Under the pieces are notes generated by a model. That model had not been told where the DNA came from, made no database searches, and saw nothing but the letters and a program-made list of their open reading frames with translations. DNA of 54,072 nucleotides from Pseudofrankia saprophytica. Lineage in GTDB: Bacteria; Actinomycetota; Actinomycetes; Frankiales; Frankiaceae. Numbering within the stretch: the stretch's first letter is position 1; the number at the start of each line of letters is the position of its first letter. The DNA lies in assembly GCF_000235425.2 (NCBI RefSeq), contig NZ_KI912267.1, forward strand, positions 997,616 through 1,051,687, read 5' to 3'. Of this stretch, positions 42,006-50,680 are shown one piece after another. Both the position numbers and the translations under genes were made by a program.

Positions 42006-45000
42006 CTAGTCGAGGCGCAGCTCGTAGAGGTAGAGGCCGCCGGAGGCGGCCACGGCGAGGCCGCGCGAGTCGGGCAGCCAGCCGCAGTCCCTGGCCGCGC
42101 CGTCGAACCGCATGAGCGTGACGCACCGCCAGCGCTCCGTCTCCCAGATTCGCACCGAGCCGTCGCCACCGGCGCTGGCGAGATACGCCCCGTCGGGGCT
42201 GACCGCCGCGCCCCGGACCGTGTGGGTGTGCCCGGCCAGCACCGGCCCCGCGAGCCAGCCGTCGGTCCACCAGACCCTCAGCGTGTGGTCGGCGCCGGCG
42301 GAGACCAGGAAACGCCCGTCCGGCGCGACGGTGAGGCCCAGCACCTCGTTGGTGTGCCCGGTGAGCAGGGCCACCGGCTCCAGCGTGATGACATCCCAGA
42401 CCCGGATCTCCCGGTCCGTGCCGCCAGCGGCCACCCAGGTGCCGTCAGGGGCGACGACGCAGGTGTGCCCGGCGCCACCGCCACCGGTCTCCCCGTCCGC
42501 GGAGGAGGCCTCGGCATAGTAAGGATCTTCGGGGTACGGATCGGTCGGGTACCTGTCCGCGTCGTCCAGGTACCGGGCCCGCCGGCCCGTGGTCGACGGC
42601 TGGGTGGTCGAAGGCTGGCTGACGAACGCACGCGGCGGCGCGCCCGCCCGGCGACCACCGGCTCCGTCGGGCCCACCGGCACCCCCGCGGCCACCGCCAC
42701 CGGCGAACGAGGCGAGCCACTCGCCGCTCTGGGTGTCCCACATTCGCACGACGCCGTCCGCGCACGCGCCGACCAGCCAGGAACCGTCGGGCGACGCGGC
42801 GAAGCCGCGGACCTCGCTCGGCGAGGTCAGCACCGCGCGGACGACGCCGGTCGTCGGCTCCCACAGCCGGACGCCGCCGTCCCGGCCGGGCAGCGCCACC
42901 CAGCTGTCGTCGGGGGCGACCGCGCCGCCGCGGACGGGGTTGAGCCGCTCCCCCACCAGCGCGGCCCCCTGCTCGGCCGTGGCGACGTCCCACTGGACGG
43001 CCGTGGCGTCCTCGGAGACGGAGACCACCCAGCGCCCGTCCGAGCTCGCGACGCAGGCGCGCATCCCCTCGTCCCGGCCACTCGCCGCGACGCCCGGGTC
43101 GGCGAGCCCGACGTCCCAGATCCGCAGCGCCCCGTGCCGGCCGGCGGAGACCAGCCAGCTCCCGTCCGGGGCGATCGCGCAGACCGCCGCCGTCCCGCTC
43201 GGACCGACCAGTTGCCGGCGCGCGCCGGTCGCCGTGTCCCACAGCCGCACGACACCGTCGGCCGCGGTCGCGGCCACGGCCGCGCCGTCCGCGGTGACCG
43301 CGCAGCCGCGCGCCGCGGCGCCCACCTCGTAGCGCGCGACGGCGGCACGGGCCGCCGGATCCCACCGCCGGACCGTGCCGTCCTCCCCGGCGGACACCAG
43401 CCAGGCCGGCCCGTCGCAGACGGCGAGCCGGCGCACGGGACCGCGGTGCCCGCGCAGCTCGCCGGCCGGGGCGCCGCCCTGGCGGATGTCGAACAGCCGG
43501 ATCGTCCCGTCCTCGCACGCCACGGCGAGCAGCGAGCCATGGGGCGCGACCGCGCAGTCGCGCAACCGCCGGCCCGGGGTCACCACGATCATCGGGCCGG
43601 GCAGGCCGCTGCGGGCCCGCCAGCAGCGGACGACGCCGTCGTCGCCGCAGGTCGCGAACCAGGCGCCGGACGGGGCGACGGCGGCGCCGCGCACCTCCCC
43701 GTTGTGGCCGCGCAGCTCGAACCGGGCGGGTCCGCCGCGGGCGTCCCAGACCCGGACCACCCGGTCCGCGCCGCCCGACACGAGGAAGCGGCCGTCCGGC
43801 GAGATCACGCAGGTGTGCACGGCGCCGGTGTGGCCGGTCAGCACGGCGCGGGCCGCCGACGCGTCCGCGTCCCAGATCTGGACGGTGCCGTCGTCGCCGG
43901 CGCAGGCCAGCCAGCCGCCCGACGGCGCCACCGCGCAGGCGTTGACCGACGGGCGGTGGGCCTGGAGCACCCGGACGAGCCCGGGGTGGGGCTGGTCGGG
44001 CAGGCTCCAACGATTGACCAGCCGCGGCCCGCGCACCGTGGCGGCGAGCTGGGCGCGGGCGTCGGCGAGCGCGGGGATGCCGTCGAGCCGGCTCGTCAGC
44101 ACCGCGCTCAGGGCGCCCGGCGGATCGGTGGGGCCGAACAGGTGCGCGGTCTGGCGCAGCACCCGGCGCAACGCCCGCAGCGCCGGGTCCGTCGGGTCCA
44201 GCTCGGTGGCGAGCGCCAGGTCCGCGTCGACGGCGACCAGGCCGAGGCTCGGCCGGGCGAGCTTGGCGATCGTCCAGCGCAGGTCCCGCAGCAGCGCGAG
44301 CGCCTCGCCGGCGCGGCCGGCGCCGACGAGGTGCGCGACCAGGTTCGTCCACACATAGCCGGCCCGGCTCGGCAGCTCCCACCAGGCCGCGGGCGTGGCG
44401 GCGTCCGCCGCTTCGTCACCGGGGCCCGGGCGTTCGGTGTCACCCGCGGCGTCGCCGTCGTAGTTGTCGTTGTCCGCGAGGTCGTAGCCGTAGGTCAGGA
44501 CGTCGTCGGTGTCCGCGGCGCCGGCGGCCGGCGGCCGGCCCGGCGCGAGCAGCCGGGCTCGAAGCGCGTCGCACAGCAACCCGTGCAGCTCACGCAGCCG
44601 CCTCGGGCCGACGCGGACGCGCAGGTAGGAGCGCAGCACGTCCTGCATCAGCAGCGCGGGCGGGTGCCGGCGGTAGGCGAGCACCAGCGACAGGTCGACG
44701 AGCTCCTGGCACAGGTCGTCGACCTCGTCGGCGGTGAGCTCGCCGGTGGCGCCCCAGTACGCGTCGAGGACATAGCGGGGGATCTCGACGTCCTCGGGGA
44801 AGACGGCGAGCTCCAGGTACCGGTCGAGCTCGTCGCCGGTGAGCAGGCCGACGCTCGCCGACAGGGTGGCGCCGACCGCCTGGTTGCGATCCTCGAGCCG
44901 GGTGACGTCGAACGCCGTCGGGCCACGGCGTGCCAGCCGGGCGAGCACCCGGTCGGCCGCGCGCGGCGGTGGCACGCCCTCGCGCACCAGCCGGACGAGC

Positions 45001-46712
45001 GCCCGGTTGACCAGCCGCAGCAGCACCGGCCAGCGCCCGGTCGCGTCCAGCAGGCGGCGAGCCCGGTCGGCCGGCAGCACGAGGCCCAGCACGGCGGCCG
45101 CGTCCCGGTCCCCGTCCTCGTCCTCGGCGACGTGCGAGACGGTCTCCCCGGTGGACGTCTCCCCTGGCCGCGGGGCGAGGTCGAGGGTGAGCAGGCGGGC
45201 CGCCTCCGCGTCGGACATCGCCAGCACCTCGACGGTGTCGGCGGCGGCGAGGTCCGGCGGCAGGTCCCGCATCCGGGTGGTGACCAGCCGGACGCAGCCT
45301 GGGCCGCCCTGCAGGAACGGCGCGAGCTGCGCGCGGGTCCAGACGTCGTCGACGACGAGCAGTCGCCGCGGCGCGCCGAGCAGCTCGCCGAGGCGGAACC
45401 CGGCCTGCTCGGGGTCGGCGAGCGCCGGCCGGGCGCCGGACAGGGCCTCGCTCAGGTCGTTGACCTTGTCCGCGAGGTTCGCGCCGGTCACCGACTCACC
45501 GACGGTCACCCACAGCACCCCGCCGGGGAACGCGCCGACGATCTCCGGGCGCCGGCAGACCTCCGCCGCGAGCGTGGTCTTCCCGAAGCCGCCGACCCCG
45601 CGCAGCACCACGATCCGCGGCCGGGCCGCGCCCTGGGTCGCCTCTCCCGGCGCCGAGCCGGCGGCGACGGTCGGGAAGCCGCCCGTCCCCCCGGTGCCTC
45701 CCTCCGGCGGCACGGCCGGCAGCCGCGGCACGGCGGGCAGGTGCCCCCCGGCGGGGGAGACCGGCGGCCTGCCCAGCGCTGGTGGCGGGGCCAGCGCGGG
45801 TGGCGGGGCCAGCGCGGGTGGCGGGGGGGCCGGCAGGGTGATCTCGTCCGAGTAGGAGTCCTCGTCCGTGGCGGCGAGGGTGGCGCTGGCGGGCGGCGCG
45901 ATGGCGCGTAGGGATGGCGCGATGGTGCCGTCGGCTGGCGCGATGGTGCCGGCGGCGTGGGCCAGCAGCCGGGCGAGAACGGCCTCGGTGAGCTCCGGCC
46001 GGGCGACGACCTTGCCGTGCGCCGATGGCACCATCCACGGTCGGCGCGGCCCGGTGCCCGCCTGCGCCGCGTCGGGGCCGATCGCGCCGACCCCGACGAT
46101 GACCACGGCGGGTCCGGGGCCCAGGGCATTGCCGTTCGGCAGGGCGGCGGCGGCTTCCTCGCGCTCGCGGCGCTCGCGCTCACGCAGCTTGACCAGGGCG
46201 TCGAGGACCGCCGTCTCGAGGTCGGCCGGCGTCCGGAAGCTCGTGGTGATGAGGCCGACGCCGTTCAGCCGTTCCCGGAATCCGCGCTGGCGGTCGCCGT
46301 AAACGATGTCGGAGAACTCCTGGAACGGCACGAGGGCGTCCTCGGCGAGCAGGAACATCAGCCGTGGGATGCCGGCCTCGGTGGCCGCCTCGAACTCGAC
46401 CTCGGTGTAGGACAGGTCCGGCCGCTCGCGCACCGGGGTGCCGTATCGGAAGCCGATCAGGCCGACGTAGACGTCGCTCGCCCGGACCTGCTCGGCGCAG
46501 AACTCGGCCGGTGGGTCGTCGCGGGCGCCGAAGTAGGCCATGTCGACGGCGAGGTCACCAGCCCGGGCCACGGCACGCTCCGCCGCGGCGACGAACGACA
46601 GGTCGCGCGGGTAGGCCCGGAGCTCGGATGTATGGCTGAGGAACACCCGCCGCCGGTCGCCCGCCCCCCACCACCGCGGGACGACTTCCCGCCGATCTGG
46701 AACCAGCGACAC
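42006..46712 (-). CDS. giant STAND protein: DUF4062 - NB-ARC NTPase - 14 WD40 repeats
   Basis: 1568 residues. (1) Residues about 20-165: DUF4062, a Rossmann-like domain opening RRVFLSHTSELRAYP and including SDVYVGLIGFRYG and DLSYTEVEFEAA. (2) About 185-365: Ala/Pro-rich linker with short repeats. (3) About 366-700: NB-ARC STAND NTPase, Walker A GVGGFGKTT (K378), Walker B LLVVDDVW (D455, D456), sensor LVTTR, then a winged-helix region (YLELAVFPEDVEIP). (4) About 770-900: helical repeats. (5) About 913-1568: 14 WD40 repeats (VRVWDAR, IRLFDIR, VRLWDTA and so on), enough for two seven-blade propellers. Disordered residues about 1336-1413 interrupt blade 11. The plan resembles Apaf-1, with DUF4062 as presumed effector. 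Start GTG. It is a single gene. Role in phage defence or programmed death is inferred. Confidence 0.9.
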   Translation of the reverse strand: MSLVPDRREVVPRWWGAGDRRRVFLSHTSELRAYPRDLSFVAAAERAVARAGDLAVDMAYFGARDDPPAEFCAEQVRASDVYVGLIGFRYGTPVRERPDLSYTEVEFEAATEAGIPRLMFLLAEDALVPFQEFSDIVYGDRQRGFRERLNGVGLITTSFRTPADLETAVLDALVKLRERERREREEAAAALPNGNALGPGPAVVIVGVGAIGPDAAQAGTGPRRPWMVPSAHGKVVARPELTEAVLARLLAHAAGTIAPADGTIAPSLRAIAPPASATLAATDEDSYSDEITLPAPPPPALAPPPALAPPPALGRPPVSPAGGHLPAVPRLPAVPPEGGTGGTGGFPTVAAGSAPGEATQGAARPRIVVLRGVGGFGKTTLAAEVCRRPEIVGAFPGGVLWVTVGESVTGANLADKVNDLSEALSGARPALADPEQAGFRLGELLGAPRRLLVVDDVWTRAQLAPFLQGGPGCVRLVTTRMRDLPPDLAAADTVEVLAMSDAEAARLLTLDLAPRPGETSTGETVSHVAEDEDGDRDAAAVLGLVLPADRARRLLDATGRWPVLLRLVNRALVRLVREGVPPPRAADRVLARLARRGPTAFDVTRLEDRNQAVGATLSASVGLLTGDELDRYLELAVFPEDVEIPRYVLDAYWGATGELTADEVDDLCQELVDLSLVLAYRRHPPALLMQDVLRSYLRVRVGPRRLRELHGLLCDALRARLLAPGRPPAAGAADTDDVLTYGYDLADNDNYDGDAAGDTERPGPGDEAADAATPAAWWELPSRAGYVWTNLVAHLVGAGRAGEALALLRDLRWTIAKLARPSLGLVAVDADLALATELDPTDPALRALRRVLRQTAHLFGPTDPPGALSAVLTSRLDGIPALADARAQLAATVRGPRLVNRWSLPDQPHPGLVRVLQAHRPSVNACAVAPSGGWLACAGDDGTVQIWDADASAARAVLTGHTGAVHTCVISPDGRFLVSGGADRVVRVWDARGGPARFELRGHNGEVRGAAVAPSGAWFATCGDDGVVRCWRARSGLPGPMIVVTPGRRLRDCAVAPHGSLLAVACEDGTIRLFDIRQGGAPAGELRGHRGPVRRLAVCDGPAWLVSAGEDGTVRRWDPAARAAVARYEVGAAARGCAVTADGAAVAATAADGVVRLWDTATGARRQLVGPSGTAAVCAIAPDGSWLVSAGRHGALRIWDVGLADPGVAASGRDEGMRACVASSDGRWVVSVSEDATAVQWDVATAEQGAALVGERLNPVRGGAVAPDDSWVALPGRDGGVRLWEPTTGVVRAVLTSPSEVRGFAASPDGSWLVGACADGVVRMWDTQSGEWLASFAGGGGRGGAGGPDGAGGRRAGAPPRAFVSQPSTTQPSTTGRRARYLDDADRYPTDPYPEDPYYAEASSADGETGGGGAGHTCVVAPDGTWVAAGGTDREIRVWDVITLEPVALLTGHTNEVLGLTVAPDGRFLVSAGADHTLRVWWTDGWLAGPVLAGHTHTVRGAAVSPDGAYLASAGGDGSVRIWETERWRCVTLMRFDGAARDCGWLPDSRGLAVAASGGLYLYELRLD

Positions 46713-46871
46713 ATCCGGAAACTACCGCCTTCGGCCCACCCTGATCGCCCTCCTTGCTCGCCGGTTGTGTCGCTCACCCGATCCGGTGTTACTCGCGCCG
46801 GTCGGCCCCGGCGTCTGGTCGGTCACGGGGGCGCGCGGTCCGAGGCGCGGGCAATCAGGTAGTAAGACCTC

Positions 46872-48092
46872 GTGGAGAATCCGCTGACCGACGCGACCGG
46901 GGCGTCCTCGGCCGGAGAGCCGACCGCCGAGGTGACGCCCGCTGCGGCGGCCAGCTGGGCGAGCGTCTCGGCCGGCATCGGCGACGTGCCCGAGCCGGAC
47001 GCCGCCGCGGCCGCCGCCGAGCAGGCCGCCGCGCACCGCCGGGCACGCGCGCTCGGCCTGCCGCGGGGTTCGCTCGGCAAGCTCTCCGAGGTGGCCGTCT
47101 GGCTCGCCGCGGCCCAGGGCACCTCGCCGCCGCGGCCGATCACCCAGGCCCGCGCCATCCTGCTGGCCGCCGACCACGGCATCGCCGAGGCAGGCCTGTA
47201 TCCCTGGCCGCCCGGCGCCACCGCCCGCAGGCTGGCCGCCGTCATCGCCGGCGCCTCGCCGCTCGCCGTCCTCGCCCGTCGCGCCGGCGTCGGCCTGCGC
47301 CTCGTCGACATCGCCGTCGGCGCGACGGTCGAAGGCGATGTCGACTGCGATGTCGACGGCGAAGGCGACGTGGGACCGGGTCGGCCGGACGACGGCGGCC
47401 ACCGGGTGCGGGCTGGCAACGGGCGGATCGACCAGGACGACGCGCTGACCGTCGCCGAGGTGGACCAGGCGTTCGCCACCGGCCGGCTGCTCGCGGACGA
47501 GGAGGTCGACGCGGGCGCGGACCTGCTGATCCCGGGCGCGCTCGGCGTGGGGGCGGACACCGCCGCCGCGGTCGTCATCGCGGCGCTGCGCAGCCACGAG
47601 CCGATCGACGTGGTGGACCGCGGCGACGGCAGCGACGACGCGCGCTGGATGCTGCGTACCGCGGCGATCCGGGACGCGCTGCGCCGCACCCGCCCGTTCG
47701 CCGGCGACGCCCGTTCGGTGCTGCGGGTCGCCGGCGGCGCGGATCTCGCGGCCATCGCCGGCGTGCTCGTCCAGGCCGCCATCCGGCGCACCCCGGTCAT
47801 CATCGACGGCCCGGCGGCCTGCGCGGCGGCGCTCGCGGCGGAGCGGATGGCCCCGGGCGCCCGCGCCTGGTGGCTGGTGGGCAGCGACTGTCCCGACCCG
47901 GCGGCACGGCACGCCGTCGAGGCGCTCGGCCTGTCCCCGCTGGTCGACCTGAGGATCCGCGCCGACGACGGGACCGGCGCGTTCGCCGCCGCCGCGCTGG
48001 TGGCGGCCGCGGTGGAGACCGCCGCCGACCTCGCCGCCGCCGTGGCGGCGGACGGCGGGGCCAGTGAGGCCGATGCGGCGGACATCACCTGA
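46872..48092 (+). CDS. cobT: CobT-like protein (nicotinate-nucleotide-DMB phosphoribosyltransferase homologue) with altered active site
   Basis: 406 residues with the CobT fold: RGSLGKLSEVAVWLAAAQG, ILLAADHGIAEAGLYPWP, LRVAGGADLAAIAGVLVQAA and IIDGPAACAAALAAE are all recognisable. CobT activates the lower ligand of cobalamin. Two conserved motifs differ: the substrate loop MGIGNTT reads LGVGADT, and the catalytic LGEGTGA reads ADDGTGA, replacing the glutamate known as the catalytic base in Salmonella. An acidic insertion, DVDCDVDGEGDV, lies near residue 155. The frame is intact. GTG 46872 is preceded by TAGTAA at 6 bases. Activity is doubtful; it may be a neofunctionalised or non-catalytic homologue. 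Confidence 0.85.
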   Translation: MENPLTDATGASSAGEPTAEVTPAAAASWASVSAGIGDVPEPDAAAAAAEQAAAHRRARALGLPRGSLGKLSEVAVWLAAAQGTSPPRPITQARAILLAADHGIAEAGLYPWPPGATARRLAAVIAGASPLAVLARRAGVGLRLVDIAVGATVEGDVDCDVDGEGDVGPGRPDDGGHRVRAGNGRIDQDDALTVAEVDQAFATGRLLADEEVDAGADLLIPGALGVGADTAAAVVIAALRSHEPIDVVDRGDGSDDARWMLRTAAIRDALRRTRPFAGDARSVLRVAGGADLAAIAGVLVQAAIRRTPVIIDGPAACAAALAAERMAPGARAWWLVGSDCPDPAARHAVEALGLSPLVDLRIRADDGTGAFAAAALVAAAVETAADLAAAVAADGGASEADAADIT

Positions 48093-48102
48093 TGGCCTGT
48101 TG

Positions 48103-49014
48103 ATGAGCGCCCGCACGACGCTGGCCGTGCTCACCGCCGCGCCGGTGCGGCCGACCGAGTCGGTGAGCCGTACCGCGGCGAGCCGGTTGACGACGCTCGC
48201 TCCCCTGGGCGGCCTGGTGCTCGGCCTGGTCACGGCCGTGGTCGTCGTCTCCATCCGGTTGTGGGCGAGGCTGCCCGACGGGCAGCCCCAGTCGCTGCTG
48301 CCGGCCGCCGGCGGTCTGGCGCTGCTCGCCCTCGCCTCCGGGGCGCGTCACCTGGCCGGCCTCGCCGCGGTCGCGGACGCTCTCGCCACGGGCCAGGCCT
48401 GGCGTGGCGCGCCGGCTGGACCCACGGCGGCGGACAGCCGTGGCGGCGCCGTGGGCGCGGCCGGCCTGGCCGCGGTGCTGTTCGTCGTGCTGATCCAGGT
48501 CTGCGCGCTGAGCACCGCCATCCTTGCCCATCGCGGCACGGTCAGCATCCTCGTCGCCTGCCTGGCCAGCCGCCTGGCCGTCACCCTCGCCGGCGCCCGC
48601 CGGCCACATGGCCCACAGGCGTCGGCGGTGTCCGCCGCGGACGTCTCCGCCATGGATGTCTCCGCCTGGGCCGACGAGGCGCGGGCCGGCATGCCGGCGC
48701 CCTCCCGGCGGATCGTGGTGGGCCGGGTGTCGACGGCCGGCGCGGCGCTCGCGACGGCGCTGTCGTTCTCGCTGGCCGCCATCGCCGGCCGGCTCGACTA
48801 CGACGGGGGCGACCCGAGCCGAGCGCTGCGCGCCGTCGTCGCCCTCGCGCTGGCCACCGCCGTCGGCCTGCTGCTGCGCCGGCTCCTGGGTCGCCGCCTC
48901 GGCGGTGCCCAGGAACCGGTCATCGGCGCCATCGTCGAGCTCACCGTCACCGTCGCCCTCGTCACGATGGCGCTCACCATCCCCGACCGCCTCCAGAACG
49001 CCCTCGGCGGCTGA
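48103..49014 (+). CDS. cobS: CobS-like membrane protein (cobalamin synthase homologue) lacking catalytic acids
   Basis: 303 residues, about seven spans, 10 bases after cobT. The family position is shown by the N-terminal LAVLTAAPVRP, SRLTTLAPLGGLVLGLV, GARHLAGLAAVADAL and the C-terminal VIGAIVELTVTVALVTMAL. CobS joins cobinamide-GDP and alpha-ribazole at the membrane and needs conserved Asp residues: HxDGxxDxxDG reads HLAGLAAVADA (two of three Asp lost), RDGxxGxFG reads SRGGAVGAAG, and the late TGD reads QEP. The frame is uninterrupted. It is probably not a cobalamin synthase as such. Alternative starts exist near 48103. Confidence 0.75.
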   Translation: MSARTTLAVLTAAPVRPTESVSRTAASRLTTLAPLGGLVLGLVTAVVVVSIRLWARLPDGQPQSLLPAAGGLALLALASGARHLAGLAAVADALATGQAWRGAPAGPTAADSRGGAVGAAGLAAVLFVVLIQVCALSTAILAHRGTVSILVACLASRLAVTLAGARRPHGPQASAVSAADVSAMDVSAWADEARAGMPAPSRRIVVGRVSTAGAALATALSFSLAAIAGRLDYDGGDPSRALRAVVALALATAVGLLLRRLLGRRLGGAQEPVIGAIVELTVTVALVTMALTIPDRLQNALGG

Positions 49015-49068
49015 TCCCCCGTCCGTGCGTCCAGCCTTGGACGGGGTGCGCCGCGCGGCGCGCTCGCC

Positions 49069-50613
49069 CTAAGCGGAGGCGCGGTCCTCGGCCAGTTGGA
49101 TGAGGGTGCGGGTGATGGCACCGGTGGCGGCCTTGGGAGTGTGGCCGTAGGGCTCGCCGCCGTTCCAGGACGGTCCGGCGATGTCCAGGTGAGCCCACGG
49201 GACGTCGGTGGGCACGAAGGTGGCCAGGAAGTGGCCGGCGACGAGCATGCCGCCGTCACGGCTGCCGTTCGCGGGCACGTTGGCGATGTCGGCGACCGTC
49301 GAGTCCAGGCCCTTGCGCAGCTCCGGCGGCAGCGGCATCGGCCAGACGGCCTCGCCGCTGGTCCGCGCCGCGGCGGCGACCGCCTCGACGGCGCCGTCCC
49401 TGCCGAGCAGGCCGGTGGTGCGCTGGCCGAGCGCGACGATCTGCGCGCCGGTGAGCGTCGCGACGTCGACGATCATCGCCGGCTTCTCCTCGGCCGCCCG
49501 CACCAGCGCGTCACCGAGAACCAGCCGGCCTTCGGCGTCGGTGTTGAGCACCTCGACCCGGGTGCCGCCGCGCAGCGTGAGCACGTCCGACGGCCGGATC
49601 GCCGTCCCGCTCGGCATGTTCTCCGCGCAGGCGAGCCAGCCGACCACCCGGGCGGGCAGCCGCAGCCTCGCGGCCGCGACGAGGGCCGCCAGCACGGACG
49701 CGGCGCCCGCCATGTCGGTCTTCATCCACTCCATCGACAGCGGCGGCTTGAGCGAGAGGCCGCCCGAGTCGAACGTGATGCCCTTGCCGACGAGCGCCAG
49801 CGCCACCGGGGCCGGCTCGGCACCGTCCGCGGCGCCCGCGCCCGGCCACTCCAGGCGCACCAGCCGGGGCGGGTTGGTGGAGCCCTGCCCGACGCCGAGC
49901 AGGCCGCCGTACCCGCCGTCCGCGAGCTCCCGCTCGTCCAGGACCTCGACGAGCAGGCCGGCCGTGGCCGCCTCCTGCTCGGCGATCTCGGCGAGCCGCG
50001 CCGGCGGCAGGTGCCCGGGCGGGGTGTTCACCAGGTCACGCACCAGCCGGACCGCGTCGGTCACCGTCACCGCGTGCTCGACCGCGGTGGAGATCGCCGG
50101 GTCCGCCTCGTCGACGAGCACGACGACCTCCTCGGCCGGAGCCGGGCGGCCCTTCGCCGACGTCGTCCGGAACACGTCGAAGCTGTACGCGCCGAGCAGC
50201 GCGCCCTCGGCGGCAGCCCGCACCGATTCGGGGGTGGCCGCGCCGCCCGCGAGCGCGAGCGTGGTCGCGATCCTGGCGGTGCCGGCGAGCGCCCGGGTCG
50301 CCGCCCCGCCCGCGCGCCGCAGCGCCTCGTGGTCGAGCTCCGCCGCCCCGCCGGCCGGCAGCGGACCGACCCCGACGGCGACGACGCTGCCCGCCTGGAT
50401 CGCCCCGAGCGTCGCGAACCGGACGACATCGCCGGCCCGGCCGGTCGCGCCGACGTCGGCGAGCACCTTGGCCAGCCGGCCGCCGAGCGCCGCGTCAAGC
50501 TCGGCGGTGCCGCCAAGCGGTACCGGGCCGTCGTCGCCTGCGGCGGTACCGATCACCACCGCGTCCACGTCCAGGGTCTTGAGGGCTGCGGCGACGGCGG
50601 AGGCGGAGGTCAT
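49069..50613 (-). CDS. pepA: leucyl aminopeptidase (M17 family)
   Basis: 514-residue dizinc peptidase that removes N-terminal residues from peptides. The C-terminal catalytic domain has VGKGITFDSGGLSLKP (metal and catalytic Lys), MKTDMAGAASVL, the signature NTDAEGRLVLGDAL with the catalytic Arg and Asp/Glu ligands, and PWAHLDIAGPSW. The N-terminal macro-like domain is poorly conserved, as usual. ATG 50613 is leaderless: TAGGCT lies 6 bases upstream. It is divergent from the gcvT-like gene with a 67-base promoter region. It corresponds to pepB of mycobacteria in gene order. Confidence 0.95.
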   Translation of the reverse strand: MTSASAVAAALKTLDVDAVVIGTAAGDDGPVPLGGTAELDAALGGRLAKVLADVGATGRAGDVVRFATLGAIQAGSVVAVGVGPLPAGGAAELDHEALRRAGGAATRALAGTARIATTLALAGGAATPESVRAAAEGALLGAYSFDVFRTTSAKGRPAPAEEVVVLVDEADPAISTAVEHAVTVTDAVRLVRDLVNTPPGHLPPARLAEIAEQEAATAGLLVEVLDERELADGGYGGLLGVGQGSTNPPRLVRLEWPGAGAADGAEPAPVALALVGKGITFDSGGLSLKPPLSMEWMKTDMAGAASVLAALVAAARLRLPARVVGWLACAENMPSGTAIRPSDVLTLRGGTRVEVLNTDAEGRLVLGDALVRAAEEKPAMIVDVATLTGAQIVALGQRTTGLLGRDGAVEAVAAAARTSGEAVWPMPLPPELRKGLDSTVADIANVPANGSRDGGMLVAGHFLATFVPTDVPWAHLDIAGPSWNGGEPYGHTPKAATGAITRTLIQLAEDRASA

Positions 50614-50619
50614 GCACAA

Positions 50620-50625
50620 AGCCTA
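50620..50625 (-). promoter_or_regulatory. -10 box TAGGCT of a leaderless promoter (pepA)
   Basis: Minus-strand TAGGCT ends 6 bases before the ATG of pepA. It fixes ATG 50613 rather than the upstream TTG at 50619 as the start. Confidence 0.6.
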
Positions 50626-50666
50626 GTGCGGACGGCCACCGACACGTCCTTCCCGACGACCGCCAC

Positions 50667-50672
50667 TACGCT
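50667..50672 (+). promoter_or_regulatory. -10 box TACGCT of a leaderless promoter (gcvT)
   Basis: TACGCT ends 8 bases before the ATG at 50681. The two divergent -10 boxes in this 67-base gap are 41 bases apart. Confidence 0.45.
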
Positions 50673-50680
50673 GCGGTGGC

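Noticed and set aside
42222-45911. 1229-codon open frame on the plus strand opposite the STAND gene
   Set aside because: Composition is Gly/Arg/Pro/Ala-rich without domains; the minus strand encodes recognisable NB-ARC and WD40 motifs throughout.
46713-46871. Possible cobalamin riboswitch before cobT
   Set aside because: The gap is only 159 bases, shows no B12-box-like sequence, and a -10-like TAGTAA lies 6 bases before the GTG, leaving no leader.
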